A stretch of 64,000 nt of DNA from Collinsella stercoris DSM 13279 (GCF_020735465.1 NZ_CP085935.1:310001-374000); one strand, 5' to 3'. Positions 26,518 to 36,098 are shown, numbered from the stretch's first letter. Translations and numbers: made by a program. The notes: a model not told the origin generated them from the letters alone.

Positions 26518-27248
26518 CCTCGCCGCGTGGCATGCGCCGATCTATGGGCGATTGCCATCCGGTGTCGCAGCGCGGTGCAGCTGTCCCCATGGCGGCGCGT
26601 GCTGCGTCCTGTCGACCGAATGCTACCGTCTGCCGGATAAAACATGCCGTCTACCGGATAGTGGCATGCCACGTGCCAGACCAGTGCGCATGCGGGCATA
26701 AGCGGGATGTACTAAAAGAGTCGCAACGTTACCGCGACCGAGACGGGAGGTGTGTCCGATGGGTTGTGAGGATATAGCAGCGTTCGGGCCCGCCGCTTGC
26801 GATACCGAGATCGGTTAGATGCGCAAACGAGCGAGTACTCCGTTGTAGTTCCACCGGTTGGTTGGTAAGACGATCGTTGAGGGAACGCACCGGCGGGCTC
26901 GATGAATTGGATAGCCCCATCCCAGCGGAAAGAGAAAGTGGGCGAGTCCACCGTAGGATTTGAAAAGGCGGCGGCATCGCGAGGAGCGGTGCCGCCGCCT
27001 TTGTTGCTTTTGAGGTGCCGGGCATCGCGCGCGTTGGCCATGGGGCACGGGTGAATAAGGGTTGTAGGGGCTGGGGAACGTTGGCGGTTATGGGCGCAGG
27101 AGTCATGGGGTGAATGCGCCCTTGCTGGTCGATTGGGCGTCTCGACGCCCCGCCCGCCGAAGGCGGGGAATCTGACAGGTCTCTTTCGGGTGCGCTAGCC
27201 TTGTCAGCAAAAGATGGCTTACAGGTGCCATTTACAGAATGGAGCCCC
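26518..27248. other. 731-base gap before glyA with several hairpins
   Basis: No gene is supported. A strong stem AGGCGGCGGCA (26966-26976) / TGCCGCCGCCT (26990-27000) followed by TTGTTGCTTTT looks like a rightward terminator. It could end a small RNA arising near 26750-26850, where GGTTGG-rich sequence and GTTCC/GGAAC arms are found. Three short hairpins follow at 27136-27209, just upstream of glyA (GGGCGTC, CCCGCC/GGCGGG, CTGACA/TTGTCAG). I could not match any known riboswitch. Confidence 0.45.
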
Positions 27249-28510
27249 ATGACCGATACGCCCATGAACCACCTCGCTGCTTCCGACCCGGCTGTCGCCT
27301 CTGCCATAGCCGGGGAGCTCGCCCGTCAGCGTGACACCATCGAGCTCATCGCCTCCGAAAACTTCACGAGTCCCGCGGTGCTCGAAGCCGTGGGCAGCGT
27401 GCTCACGAACAAGTATGCAGAGGGCTACCCTCGTCGTCGCTACTACGGCGGGTGCGAGCGCGTCGATGTGGTCGAGGACCTTGCCCGCCAGCGCGCGTGC
27501 GAGCTGTTCGGGTGTCGCTTTGCGAACGTGCAGCCGCATTCGGGGGCAAATGCCAACCTCGCCGCCTACGCCGCCCTCGTCGAGCCGGGAGACACGATCC
27601 TGGGCATGAGCTTGGATCAGGGCGGTCATCTCACGCACGGCATCCCGGTCAACTTCTCGGGCAAGCTGTACCGCTTTGTGCCCTACGGCCTTGACCTTGA
27701 GACCGAGGTCATCGACTGCGAGGCCGTCGAGCGCCTCGCCCGTGCGGAGCGCCCCGCGCTGATCGTCGCGGGCGCCTCGGCGTACCCGCGCGTCATCGAC
27801 TTTGAGCGCATGGCCGCCATCGCCACGGCGTGGGCGCGCGTTTCATGGTGGACATGGCCCATATCGCCGGCCTGGTGGCCACGGGGGCCCACCCTTCGCC
27901 CGTGCCGCATGCGGACGTCGTGACCTCCACGAGCCATAAGACGCTGCGCGGCCCGCGCAGCGGGTTCATCCTCACCGACGATGAGGATCTTGCCCGCGCC
28001 ATCGACAAGGCGGTGTTTCCGGGGACACAGGGCGGGCCGCTCATGCACGTGATCGCGGGCAAGGCGGTGGCGTTTGGGGAGGCGCTGACCCCGAGCTTCT
28101 CCGTGTACATCGACCGTGTGGTCGAGAACGCGGCGGCGCTGGGCGATGGCCTGGTCGAGGGCGGCTTGCGCTTGGTGTCGGGCGGAACGGACAACCATCT
28201 GTGCCTGGTCGACCTCACCCCCGCGGACGTGACGGGCAAAGATGCTGAGCGCCTGCTTGACGAGGTCGGCCTCACGGTGAACAAGAACGCGATTCCCGGC
28301 GAGCCCCGCTCCCCGTTCGTGACGAGCGGTATTCGCGTGGGATCCGCGGCGGGCACCACGCGTGGCTTTTCCGCCGAGGAGTTCCGCGAGATCGGCGGGC
28401 TTATCGCGCAGGTTGTGTTCCATGCGGATGACGAGGCGGTCGGCGCTCGCGTGCGCGCGCGTGTCGAGGAGCTGCTCGCCGCGCACCCGCTCTATCCCGA
28501 GCTCGGCTGA
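27249..28510 (+). pseudogene. glyA: Serine hydroxymethyltransferase with a single-base frameshift
   Basis: The reading is that of GlyA ([40 protein letters not shown]) up to FERMAAIA. It then shifts and stops at 27923 (224 residues). From about 27830 the correct sequence resumes one frame over ([33 protein letters not shown] with the PLP lysine, to LYPELG). Inserting one G between 27824 and 27825 (GCC-GAC-GGC-GTG instead of GCC-ACG-GCG) restores 420 residues, the normal length. The truncated product would lack the PLP lysine. GlyA is normally near-essential, so a sequencing or assembly error is the first suspect, with a true mutation or recoding as alternatives. The start ATG 27249 follows GGAG closely. 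Confidence 0.9.
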
Positions 28511-28575
28511 CGTCTCGAGCGAATCGACATGTTCATCTGGAGTGTGTCGATTCGCTCCTGTCAAGAAAAATTCTG

Positions 28576-28605
28576 TTGACGTTGCCATTTTGACGGCTGT
28601 ATGGT
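28576..28605 (+). promoter_or_regulatory. Candidate promoter of the MFS exporter
   Basis: TTGACG (28576-28581), 18 bases, TATGGT (28600-28605) in an AT-rich stretch. It is followed by a leader of about 300 bases before the exporter start at 28919. The leader is GC-rich and may fold, but no riboswitch class was recognised. The gap 28511-28918 holds no other gene. Confidence 0.45.
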
Positions 28606-28918
28606 TTATAACATGTTCAATCACTGCCGACATATCTTTTGGCTTGTGGTGCGTCGCGACCTCCATGCGTTCCGCGGGGAGGCCGTGCGGCCGGGTGCCA
28701 CGCCCACCATGCGGTCGTGTTCGCTGATTTGATGCGAGCGCCGGTGATGTCCGGCTGGCGGGGGCATCGCGCCTCGTCGCATCTGGGGCTTTAAACCCTG
28801 TACCCATAGTAAGAATCCAATTAAACGCAGATCGCCATCGCGTGCACCGCCTTTGCCCGGTGCACGCGACGGCGTGTGCACCGCGCGCATCGCCGCGGGG
28901 GAGAGGAGTGCGCCGCAT

Positions 28919-30364
28919 ATGTCGCAAGCTGTATCAAAACCGCGCGTCGAGAGGGACGCGGTGGTCATCGTGGGGGTCATCACCCTCGGCGCGTTCGTGT
29001 CGCTGTTCAACCAGACCGTCATGGCGCCGGCGTTGCCCGCGCTCATGCGCGAGTTCGAGGTCACGGCCGGCACCGCTCAATGGGTGACGACCATCTACAT
29101 GCTCATCTCGGGCATCATGGTGCCGATCTCGGGGTACTTCATGGACAAATACCCCACGCGCAAGCTGTTCTTCTTGTCCATGGGCCTGTTCGTGGCGGGA
29201 ACGGTGCTGTGCGCCCTGTGCCCGAGCTACTGGTTCCTCATCGCCGGTCGCGTGGCGCAGGCTGCGGGCGCGGGCATTCTCATGCCGCTCGTGGGTACCG
29301 TCCCGCTGCTGGTGTTCCCGGTCGAGCTGCGCGGCACGGCCATGGGCGTGGCCGGCATCGTCATGGCGGCGGGTCCCGCCGTGGGCCCGGTGCTCGGCGG
29401 GCTGGTGATCGACGCATGGGGCTGGCGCCCGATGTTCCTGATCATCGCCGCCCTGGCGTTCGCGATCATGGCGCTTGGCATCCCGCTCATGAAAAACGTG
29501 GGAACGTTGAAGGACCCCAAGCTCGATATCGTCTCGGTGGTGCTTTCCACCATCGCCTTCGGCGGCCTGCTGTTCGGCTTTTCCAGCGCGTCTGACGCCG
29601 GTTGGACGAGCCCGATGGTCATCGTACCCGCGCTGGTGGGCGTCGTTGCGCTCGTCATGTTCGTGCGCCGTCAGCTCGCGCTCGAGGTCCCCATGCTCGA
29701 GCTGCGCTGCCTCAAGACCCGCAACTTCCTCATCGCCGCGCTCATGGTGACGCTCATCAACGCCGCCGTCGCCGCGACGAATGTCATCCTGCCGCTGCTC
29801 GTGCAAAACGGCATGGGCGCCTCGGCCACCACGACCGGCATGGTCATGCTGCCCGCGTCGATTGCCGGCATCGTGCTGTCGCCCATTTCGGGCATGCTGT
29901 TCGACCGCATGGGGCCGCGCCTCGTGACGGTGGGCGGCATGGTTGTCATCGCCGGCTCGCTTCTGGGCTTTGGTTTTATGGGCGCCGGCCTCACGGTCGG
30001 TCTTGCGGCGACGCTCTGCGCCCTGCAGGCGTGCGGTCAGGGCCTGGCGAACATGCCGGTGAACACCTGGGGTGTCAACGCCCTGCCCGACGAGTTGATC
30101 GCGCACGGCAACGCCATCGCGAACACGGGCCGTCAGGTGTTCGGGGCGATTTCCACCGCGCTGCTCGTGACCGTGATGTCCAGCGTCCAGGCCAGCGCGC
30201 TCGCCGGCGGTGCCAGCGCCGCCGAGGCGACGGTCGCGGGCGTCGGCGCCGCATACTTTGGCTGCGCTGTCGTGGCGATCGTGGGCTTGGTCGTCGCCGT
30301 GCTCTTCGTTTTCGAGAACAAGCGCGGTACCGCCGCTCCCGCCAAGGTGAGCAAGGTTAAATAG
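28919..30364 (+). CDS. MFS exporter, DHA2 (EmrB/QacA-like) family
   Basis: 481 residues. About 14 membrane helices can be traced, with the MFS motif A-like GYFMDKYPTRKLFFLSM and motif C-like GPAVGPVLGGLVIDAWGWRPMFL, both typical of the 14-TM drug:H+ antiporters. FNQTVMAPALPALMREFEV at the N-terminus is standard for the group. The substrate is unknown; likely a drug or toxic compound. AGGAG lies 11 bases before ATG 28919; the upstream ATG at 28853 is unlikely. Confidence 0.92.
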   Translation: MSQAVSKPRVERDAVVIVGVITLGAFVSLFNQTVMAPALPALMREFEVTAGTAQWVTTIYMLISGIMVPISGYFMDKYPTRKLFFLSMGLFVAGTVLCALCPSYWFLIAGRVAQAAGAGILMPLVGTVPLLVFPVELRGTAMGVAGIVMAAGPAVGPVLGGLVIDAWGWRPMFLIIAALAFAIMALGIPLMKNVGTLKDPKLDIVSVVLSTIAFGGLLFGFSSASDAGWTSPMVIVPALVGVVALVMFVRRQLALEVPMLELRCLKTRNFLIAALMVTLINAAVAATNVILPLLVQNGMGASATTTGMVMLPASIAGIVLSPISGMLFDRMGPRLVTVGGMVVIAGSLLGFGFMGAGLTVGLAATLCALQACGQGLANMPVNTWGVNALPDELIAHGNAIANTGRQVFGAISTALLVTVMSSVQASALAGGASAAEATVAGVGAAYFGCAVVAIVGLVVAVLFVFENKRGTAAPAKVSKVK

Positions 30365-30460
30365 GCGCGCATATAATAAATAGCCGAGCGTGCAAAAAAG
30401 CCGAGCGTGCAACGATAGACGCGCGCACAACAACAGCTGGCTGCGAACGCACAATGGCAA

Positions 30461-30504
30461 AAGGCAGGGGCTCGTTCCGCTAGGAACGGCCCCTGCCTCC
30501 TTTT
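30461..30504 (+). terminator. Terminator after the MFS exporter
   Basis: Stem AAGGCAGGGGC (30461-30471) with GCCCCTGCCT (30489-30498), a second inner stem CGTTCC/GGAACG, then CCTTTT. It lies about 100 bases after the exporter stop. Confidence 0.75.
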
Positions 30505-30614
30505 AAGTGAGCCTATCAAGTGCGGGCTTTGAGCTCTCGACAAAGTGAGCTGTGCTCTCCCAACATTCGAGTCGCGACTCGATTTTCACGGCCAAAGGCC
30601 CGTGCAACAACGTC

Positions 30615-30710
30615 TGGCCCCGGGACCCCCGCGGGCTGTATGTCCCGAGCGATTTCTGAGCGAAGCGAAGCTGAGCGAGGGATATACAGCCCGCGGGGGT
30701 CCCGGGGCCA
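30615..30710. repeat. 32-base inverted repeat between the MFS and P1B-ATPase genes
   Basis: Arms 30615-30646 and 30679-30710 pair over 32 bases with one mismatch (G-U in RNA); the loop reads roughly GAGCGATTTCTGAGCGAAGC. It separates the convergent MFS and P1B-ATPase genes (gap 30365-30722) and may serve as a bidirectional terminator, or be a mobile palindrome like those at 19355 and 46070. Confidence 0.85.
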
Positions 30711-30722
30711 ACCCGGCGTTCG

Positions 30723-32627
30723 TTACACCCTTTTCACATCCATGGCGCGCATGGCGTTCAGAATCGCGATGACCGCCACACCCACATCACCAAAGACCGC
30801 GAGCCACATGCCCGCGATGCCGAATGCGGCGAGCACGAGAATGAGCACCTTGACGCCGATGGCGAACACGATGTTCTGCCACACGATGGCCATCGTCCGT
30901 CGAGCCAGGCGAACGGCGCGGGCGATGTTGCTCGGCTTGTCGTCCATGAGCACCACGTCGGCGGCCTCGATGGCGGCGTCCGATCCCATCGCGCCCATGG
31001 CGATGCCCACATCGGCGCGGGTGAGTACGGGCGCGTCGTTGATGCCGTCGCCCACAAAGGCAAGGTTGCCGCGCGCGGTGTCGAGCAGCTCCTCGACCTT
31101 GCCGACCTTGTCCTGGGGCAGCAGCTGCGCCTCGACCTCGTCGATGCCGAGCTCGCGTGCGACTGCCTGGGCCACCTCGGCACGGTCACCGGTGAGCATG
31201 ACGCAGCGTTCGACACCTGCGGCGTGCAGGTCCCTGATGGCGCTTGCGGCATCGTCTTTCACCGTGTCGGCGATGACGATGTGCCCCAAGTAGCGGCCAT
31301 CGGCTGCCACATGCAAGATCGTGCCGGTAAGCTCGCACGCGTCGCAGGTGATCCCGTGCGCTGCCATGAGCTTCGCGTTTCCCACACAGACCGTGCGCCC
31401 CTGGACGGTGGCGACGACGCCGTGCCCGGATTCCTCGCGCGCGTCCTCGACGTCCGCTTGGTCGATCCGCCCGGTGTACGCCTGCTTGATCGAGACGGCG
31501 ATGGGGTGGTCGGAAAAGGCCTCCGCGTGGGCGGCGAGCGCCAGCAGCTCCTCTGCGCTCGTGCCATCTTGCGGGTGGATGCCCGTCACGCTGAACGTGC
31601 CCGAGGTGAGGGTGCCCGTCTTGTCAAAGACCACGGTATCCACCTCGGCCAGCGCCTCAAGGTAGTTAGAGCCCTTGACGAGCACGCCGATCTTGGATGC
31701 CCCGCCGATACCCCCAAAGAACGACAGCGGAACGCTGATGACGAGGGCGCACGGGCAGCTCACCACCAAAAACGTCAGGCCGCGCAAGATCCAATCGGAC
31801 CACGCGCCCATACCGGCGAGCGGCGGGATGACGGCGAGCGCGACGGCCGCCAACGTGACGACGGGGGTGTAGACGCGGGCGAAGCGCGTGATGAAGTTCT
31901 CCGTGTGGGCCTTCTTCTCGCTCGCGTTTTCAACGAGCTCCAGGATGCGGCTGACGGTCGACTCGCCAAAGGGCTTGGTGGTGCGCACGCGCAGGACGCC
32001 CGTCATGTTCACGCAGCCCGAGATGACCTCAGCGCCCACCTCGACATGGCGCGGGACGGACTCGCCGGTGAGGGCGGCGGTGTCGAGCTGTGAAGTGCCA
32101 TCGACGATTACGCCGTCGATGGGCACGCGCTCGCCGGGCTTGATCACGATCTCGTCGCCCACGGCGACCTCGTCCGGGCCCACCTGCACGAGTTCGCCGT
32201 CCCGCTCGACGTTGGCGTAATCGGGCGCGATGTCCATCATCGCGGCGATGGATTTGCGGCTCTTGCCCACGGCGTAGCTCTGGAACAGCTCGCCCACCTG
32301 GTAAAAGAGCATAACGGCGGCGCCCTCTGCCATATGGGGCTCGGCCCCGGGGAACGCGACCATGGCGAACGCGCCGATGGTCGCGACCGTCATGAGGAAG
32401 CTCTCATCAAACGCATCGCCGCGGCGGATGTTGCGCCAGGCTTTGAGCAGGACGTCGTGGCCGGCGATGAGGTAGGGGATAAGGTAGAGGGCGAAGCTCG
32501 CATACAGCGCACCCGGCTCGCCGAAGATCGCGGCGAGTACGCCGAGCTCCTCGAGCGCCATCACGGCAAAGAAGATGGCGAGTGCGATGAGGATGCGCTT
32601 GAGCCATTTTTTCTGTTTCTTGTTCAT
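30723..32627 (-). CDS. P1B-type heavy-metal-translocating ATPase (Zn/Cd/Pb type)
   Basis: 634 residues. It has the metal-channel motif SCPCALV in helix 6, the phosphorylation site DKTGTLTSG, TGES in the actuator domain, SDHPIAVSI (HP motif) and GDGINDAPVL. The N-terminus has no metal-binding domain; a separate HMA protein is encoded just upstream. CPC plus the ZntA/CadA-like body suggests Zn2+/Cd2+/Pb2+ efflux. AGGAG precedes the ATG. Third gene of the operon led by the ArsR-type repressor. Confidence 0.92.
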   Translation of the reverse strand: MNKKQKKWLKRILIALAIFFAVMALEELGVLAAIFGEPGALYASFALYLIPYLIAGHDVLLKAWRNIRRGDAFDESFLMTVATIGAFAMVAFPGAEPHMAEGAAVMLFYQVGELFQSYAVGKSRKSIAAMMDIAPDYANVERDGELVQVGPDEVAVGDEIVIKPGERVPIDGVIVDGTSQLDTAALTGESVPRHVEVGAEVISGCVNMTGVLRVRTTKPFGESTVSRILELVENASEKKAHTENFITRFARVYTPVVTLAAVALAVIPPLAGMGAWSDWILRGLTFLVVSCPCALVISVPLSFFGGIGGASKIGVLVKGSNYLEALAEVDTVVFDKTGTLTSGTFSVTGIHPQDGTSAEELLALAAHAEAFSDHPIAVSIKQAYTGRIDQADVEDAREESGHGVVATVQGRTVCVGNAKLMAAHGITCDACELTGTILHVAADGRYLGHIVIADTVKDDAASAIRDLHAAGVERCVMLTGDRAEVAQAVARELGIDEVEAQLLPQDKVGKVEELLDTARGNLAFVGDGINDAPVLTRADVGIAMGAMGSDAAIEAADVVLMDDKPSNIARAVRLARRTMAIVWQNIVFAIGVKVLILVLAAFGIAGMWLAVFGDVGVAVIAILNAMRAMDVKRV

Positions 32628-32752
32628 GGGAATACTCCTGTGGCGATGCCGCCAGCATACGGGAAATCGGGCTTGCGCAGAGGACGTTATGACCCGCCGC
32701 TTTCCTGCGCGCCTGTTTGAGGGCGGACCGGGCCTACGCGCGCGACTGGTTT

Positions 32753-32971
32753 CTAGACGAGGATCTCGCAGTCGGGCTCGATGCTCGCGGTGAGCTTGAC
32801 CACGGCGTCGAGGACGGTGTCGAAGTCGGCGTCATCGGCAACGAGGGTGAGCTTTTGGGTGAGGAAGTTGATCTTGGCGTCTTCCACGCCGTCGAGCTTT
32901 TTGATGGCGTCCTCGAGTTTGCCGGCGCACACGGCGCAGTCGATCTCGTCGAGCTTGAAAACCTTACGCAT
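32753..32971 (-). CDS. Heavy-metal-associated (HMA) domain protein
   Basis: 72 residues with one ferredoxin-like HMA domain. The metal-binding loop reads IDCAVCAGKLEDAI (CxxC). It probably hands metal to the P1B ATPase encoded 125 bases downstream, which lacks its own HMA domain. The neighbouring ArsR-type repressor makes metal-induced expression likely. Confidence 0.9.
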   Translation of the reverse strand: MRKVFKLDEIDCAVCAGKLEDAIKKLDGVEDAKINFLTQKLTLVADDADFDTVLDAVVKLTASIEPDCEILV

Positions 32972-32992
32972 GATTGCTGTCCTTTCGGTTCG

Positions 32993-33125
32993 ACCTCAAA
33001 TGAGGGACTTCAAATGAGGAGCAGGCACCAATTTGAGGTGGGTTGGGGGCGGGGTGGTGTAGGCCATCGGTTGATGTAGCCTCGGAGCCAACCTCAAATC
33101 GGTGCCTGTCCCCAATTTGAGGTTG
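32993..33125. repeat. Two REP-like palindromes between arsR and the HMA gene
   Basis: Copies at 32993-33040 (degenerate) and 33089-33125 (CAACCTCAAATC...ATTTGAGGTTG with the core GGTGCCTGTCCCC). They share the CCTCAAATT/AATTTGAGG ends and GGGACAGGCACC core found at least seven more times in the window. Confidence 0.85.
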
Positions 33126-33130
33126 GAGGG

Positions 33131-33589
33131 CTACTCGCAGATGTGAGTGAGGCCTTGGTCCAGGATGGTCAGGACGTGGTCGTCCGCCAGCGAATAGTGG
33201 ATATTGCGGCCGTCGCGGCGGAATTTGACCAAGTGCGCCTGCTTAAGGATGCGCAGCTGATGCGACACGGCCGACTGAGACGTGCCCGTTGCTTCGGCGA
33301 TCTCGTTGACGCTGCGTTCGACGTCTATGAGCGCGTACAAGATCTTGATGCGCGTGGTGTCGGAGAACACCTTGAACAGGTCGGCGAGGTCGTAGAGCAG
33401 CTCTTCTTCGGGAAGCGCGTCCGCGGTGTCGTCGAAAGAGCCTTGCTGAGCGGGAGCCTTCGAATCGCTCGGATTATCATGGGCTGCGAAGTCGTCTGAA
33501 CTGCCTCCCATTTCTTGGACATGAGACATGGGAGGCAATTCACCGCCTGAAGGGGCCTTCATGCTGGGTTTATTGTCTAATGAATCCAT
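33131..33589 (-). CDS. ArsR/SmtB-family metal-responsive repressor
   Basis: 152 residues from ATG 33589, chosen because GAGGAGG lies just upstream. After a 60-residue disordered leader comes the winged helix: LADLFKVFSDTTRIKILYAL, VNEIAEATGTSQSAVSHQLRILKQAHLVKFRRDGRNIHYSLADDHV. DDHVLTILDQGLTHICE resembles the alpha-5 metal site (DxH...HxxE) of SmtB/CzrA-type Zn sensors. It probably represses its own operon with the HMA protein and P1B ATPase. Confidence 0.92.
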   Translation of the reverse strand: MDSLDNKPSMKAPSGGELPPMSHVQEMGGSSDDFAAHDNPSDSKAPAQQGSFDDTADALPEEELLYDLADLFKVFSDTTRIKILYALIDVERSVNEIAEATGTSQSAVSHQLRILKQAHLVKFRRDGRNIHYSLADDHVLTILDQGLTHICE

Positions 33590-33602
33590 GTTTCCTCCTC
33601 TC

Positions 33603-33664
33603 ATATGAACACATGCTCATATATCAACTAAGCATTATTATATGAACGTATGCTCATATGTCAA
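33603..33664 (-). promoter_or_regulatory. Metal-operon promoter with two ArsR-type operators
   Basis: On the minus strand a consensus -35 TTGACA (33659-33664) and consensus -10 TATAAT (33637-33642) are 16 bases apart. Operator 2 (ATATGAACGTATGCTCATAT, 33640-33659) covers the spacer. Operator 1 (ATATGAACACATGCTCATAT, 33603-33622) lies between the promoter and the SD. Both are the imperfect 12-2-12-like palindromes bound by SmtB/CzrA/ZntR-class repressors. A strong promoter blocked by a dimer in the spacer fits derepression by metal. Confidence 0.85.
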
Positions 33665-33788
33665 CAGGTAAGGTGACATTGCTTTCCGCCAAAGCCCTCT
33701 CAGGCTATTCCTGTCATGTTTTCGATTCCGGATCCGCGAAGCTTCTGCGTTTCTGCCGGCATGGCAAGCCATAAGGGCGTCTAATAAT

Positions 33789-33911
33789 AAAATGTGTGGG
33801 GTTTAGCGTGGAGGGGTTGAGTAGACGTACGTTTCGCGCAATCGCCAGCTGGGAAAACGTTTGATTCTGCGGCGGGCTACTCGGATCTTTCGAATAAACC
33901 CCACACATTTT
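33789..33911. repeat. 123-nt structured element, copy A
   Basis: Perfect 17-bp terminal inverted repeat AAAATGTGTGGGGTTTA (33789-33805) / 33895-33911. Inside are a second stem GAGTAG (33819-33824) / CTACTC (33877-33882) and a third ACGTTT (33828-33833) / AAACGT (33855-33860). Copy B at 57535-57660 keeps the same ends and stem layout with different loops. No coding frame. It lies in the gap 33665-34005 together with a short hairpin CCCCCAG/CTGGGGG near 33925-33953. Confidence 0.85.
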
Positions 33912-34005
33912 GATGAATAAGCCCCCAGAACCAGAAATCGGTGCTGGGGGCGCATGGGCGCGCCGAGTTGTGGGTGAATGAAAGCCGCGTTGGAGGGCGC
34001 GGTGC

Positions 34006-34971
34006 CTACTCCTTGAACATGTTCTTGCCGTTAAACTCCGCCTGAACGGTGCGGAGCATGAGGTCGGTGTCGTCGAGGCCCAGGTGCAGCTCGTTCTCGT
34101 CCGCGGCGAGCGTACCGCGGCGGCGCGCCCAGTTCTGCAGGCTCGCGGGGGCGCTTTCGCGCGGCAGCGCGCGGACCTCGCCGTCGATGGAGCGGCAGAT
34201 GTGGCGCGAGTCGATCACGATGATTTTGCCCGCGCGGCGCGCCTCGGCGTAGCCGGGCAGGTGCAGCATGAACCAGCTGTCTTCAAAAGCGGCGTTGTGG
34301 GCCATGATGGGGTAGCGCTTCATGAGCTTGAGCAGCTCTTTTTGCAGCTTGACGTCCTGGCGGAAGGGCGTTTTGCCCTCAAGGTCGGACCACTGGATGT
34401 GGTGGATGTCGGCCAGCGGCACGCCGGTCTCGCGGTACATCTCGGGGATGCCGCAGTAGAAGGCCCGCGGGTCGCGCGGGACCGCGTCGCTCTTCAGGTC
34501 CATGAGCTCCCAGCCCACGTTGATGATGTAGCCGCGCTCTGGCGCGCGGCCGGTGGTCTCGATGTCGATGCCCAGCACGGTGCCCTTGATGGGCTTGCGG
34601 ACGTAGGCGACGGAGTAGGCGTCGCGGTCGCCGCGGACCTCGCGCGCCACGCCGGCGGCGGTACGGCCCTGCATCTTTGCGATGCCGGCGCACAGGTCGG
34701 CGTCGGAGAGGTTGCGGGCGAGCAGCGGGCTGGACAGGTTGCGCAGTCGGCCCTCGCCGATCTGGTCGCAAAGCTCGCGGTTTTGGTCGGCGATGGTGAG
34801 GACGACGTCGAAATCGAAGCCCGGCTCATCGGTGGCGCGCCACTCGTCGAGCAGCGCCTTCATGGCCTCCTCGCCTCGCTGGCGCTCGGACTCCATGGCG
34901 TCGTAGTCGCCGTAGATGAACATGGGGATGAAGGGCTGCATCGAGTATTCGAGGGCCTGTTGGACGTTCAT
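34006..34971 (-). CDS. DnaQ-like (DEDDh) 3'-5' exonuclease domain protein
   Basis: 321 residues from ATG 34971. Residues about 170 onward carry the exonuclease motifs: GIDIETTGRAPERG (Exo I, DxE), MAHNAAFEDSWFM (Exo II) and LHLGLDDTDLMLR near the C-terminus (Exo III; the catalytic His/Asp lie here). The N-terminal 150 residues are helical and specific to this group. Could act in DNA repair or RNA decay; exact substrate unknown. Confidence 0.85.
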   Translation of the reverse strand: MNVQQALEYSMQPFIPMFIYGDYDAMESERQRGEEAMKALLDEWRATDEPGFDFDVVLTIADQNRELCDQIGEGRLRNLSSPLLARNLSDADLCAGIAKMQGRTAAGVAREVRGDRDAYSVAYVRKPIKGTVLGIDIETTGRAPERGYIINVGWELMDLKSDAVPRDPRAFYCGIPEMYRETGVPLADIHHIQWSDLEGKTPFRQDVKLQKELLKLMKRYPIMAHNAAFEDSWFMLHLPGYAEARRAGKIIVIDSRHICRSIDGEVRALPRESAPASLQNWARRRGTLAADENELHLGLDDTDLMLRTVQAEFNGKNMFKE

Positions 34972-35249
34972 ATGGTCTGTGCTCCTATCGTGGTGCGCTG
35001 CACTCCGTGCGCGGGGCCGTGACGCCCGCGGCGGGCCCGCGGGGAATGCGCGGCGGTCGAAGATTCCGCTCAAGAGTATAGAGGGTCATCGAAGGGTCGA
35101 AGTGTTTAGGGTGTGAAACTTTTAGGCCGGCGGACTGCCGGTGCCGCGCGTGCCCGGTTGCCCGCGGCGCCTTGCCGCTCGCCCGCCGATCCCATGGGGC
35201 CGCGCGGTCGGGTCTTCGGAGGGGCTCGGCGGCGCCCGCGCGCCGGCGG

Positions 35250-35255
35250 TACAAT
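35250..35255 (+). promoter_or_regulatory. -10-like box upstream of ucpA
   Basis: TACAAT at 35250-35255, about 45 bases before the ucpA start, with only a GC-rich, poor -35. The gap 34972-35300 holds no gene and is very GC-rich. Confidence 0.35.
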
Positions 35256-35300
35256 CGAGGGGTAGGCACCCACAAGCTGTCGAAGAAAAGGAGACTGCAG

Positions 35301-36098
35301 ATGGCTAAATTGGATGGAAAAGTCGCGCTGATCACCGGCGCCGCCGCGGGCCTGGGCGAGGGAATCGCCATGGCTTATGCCAAGTACGGCGCAAAGCTCA
35401 TCATGGTCGACCTGTCCCCCTCGGTGGAGGAGACCGCCGCGAGGCTGCGTGAGGAGTACGGTTCCGAGATTATCACCGTGGTGGCAAACGTGGCCGACCG
35501 AGCCCAGATGGACGAGGCCGCGGCGAAGGGCGTCGAGGCCTTTGGCGAGATCAACGTCGCCTGCTGCAACGCGGGTGTGTGTCGTCTCGCCCCGTTCGAG
35601 GAGATGGACGACGCCACGCGCGACTTCCACATCGACGTGAACATCAAGGGCGTGTGGAACACCTGCAAGGCCGTGGTTCCCTACATGCTCAAGCAGGGCG
35701 GCGGCAACATCGTGATCGCGTCCTCCGTCACGGGCGACATCGTGGCGGACGCTGGCGAGGCGGCCTACGCCATGACCAAGGCCGCGCTCGTGGGTCTCAC
35801 CAAGTGCCTGGCGGTGGAGTACGCCGATCGCAATATCCGTGTGAACTGCTCGCAGCTGGGCTACGCCCGCACCCCGATGGTCGAGAAGATGGCGCTCGAG
35901 TCCAACCCCGACGACCCCGAGTCCGCCATCGCCGACATCGCCGTGGGCGTGCCTATGAAGCGTCTCGCCAACCCCATCGAGGTGGGTGAGCTTTTCGCAT
36001 TCCTCGGCAGCGATGAGTCCAGCTATCTCACCGGCTCGCAGATCGTCATCGACGGCGGCAGTACCCTGCCCGAGACGATGTCTATCGGCACCAACTAG
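35301..36098 (+). CDS. ucpA: SDR-family oxidoreductase UcpA
   Basis: 265 residues. NAD(P)-binding GAAAGLGEG, then NAGVCRLAPFEEM, catalytic Ser in IASSVTGDIVAD and YAMTK (YxxxK). NAGVCRL, DFHIDVNIKGVWN, SSVTGD and YLTGSQIVIDGGSTLPE strongly recall E. coli UcpA, an SDR of unknown natural substrate. Strong SD (AAAAGGAG) before ATG 35301. A terminator follows. Confidence 0.88.
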   Translation: MAKLDGKVALITGAAAGLGEGIAMAYAKYGAKLIMVDLSPSVEETAARLREEYGSEIITVVANVADRAQMDEAAAKGVEAFGEINVACCNAGVCRLAPFEEMDDATRDFHIDVNIKGVWNTCKAVVPYMLKQGGGNIVIASSVTGDIVADAGEAAYAMTKAALVGLTKCLAVEYADRNIRVNCSQLGYARTPMVEKMALESNPDDPESAIADIAVGVPMKRLANPIEVGELFAFLGSDESSYLTGSQIVIDGGSTLPETMSIGTN

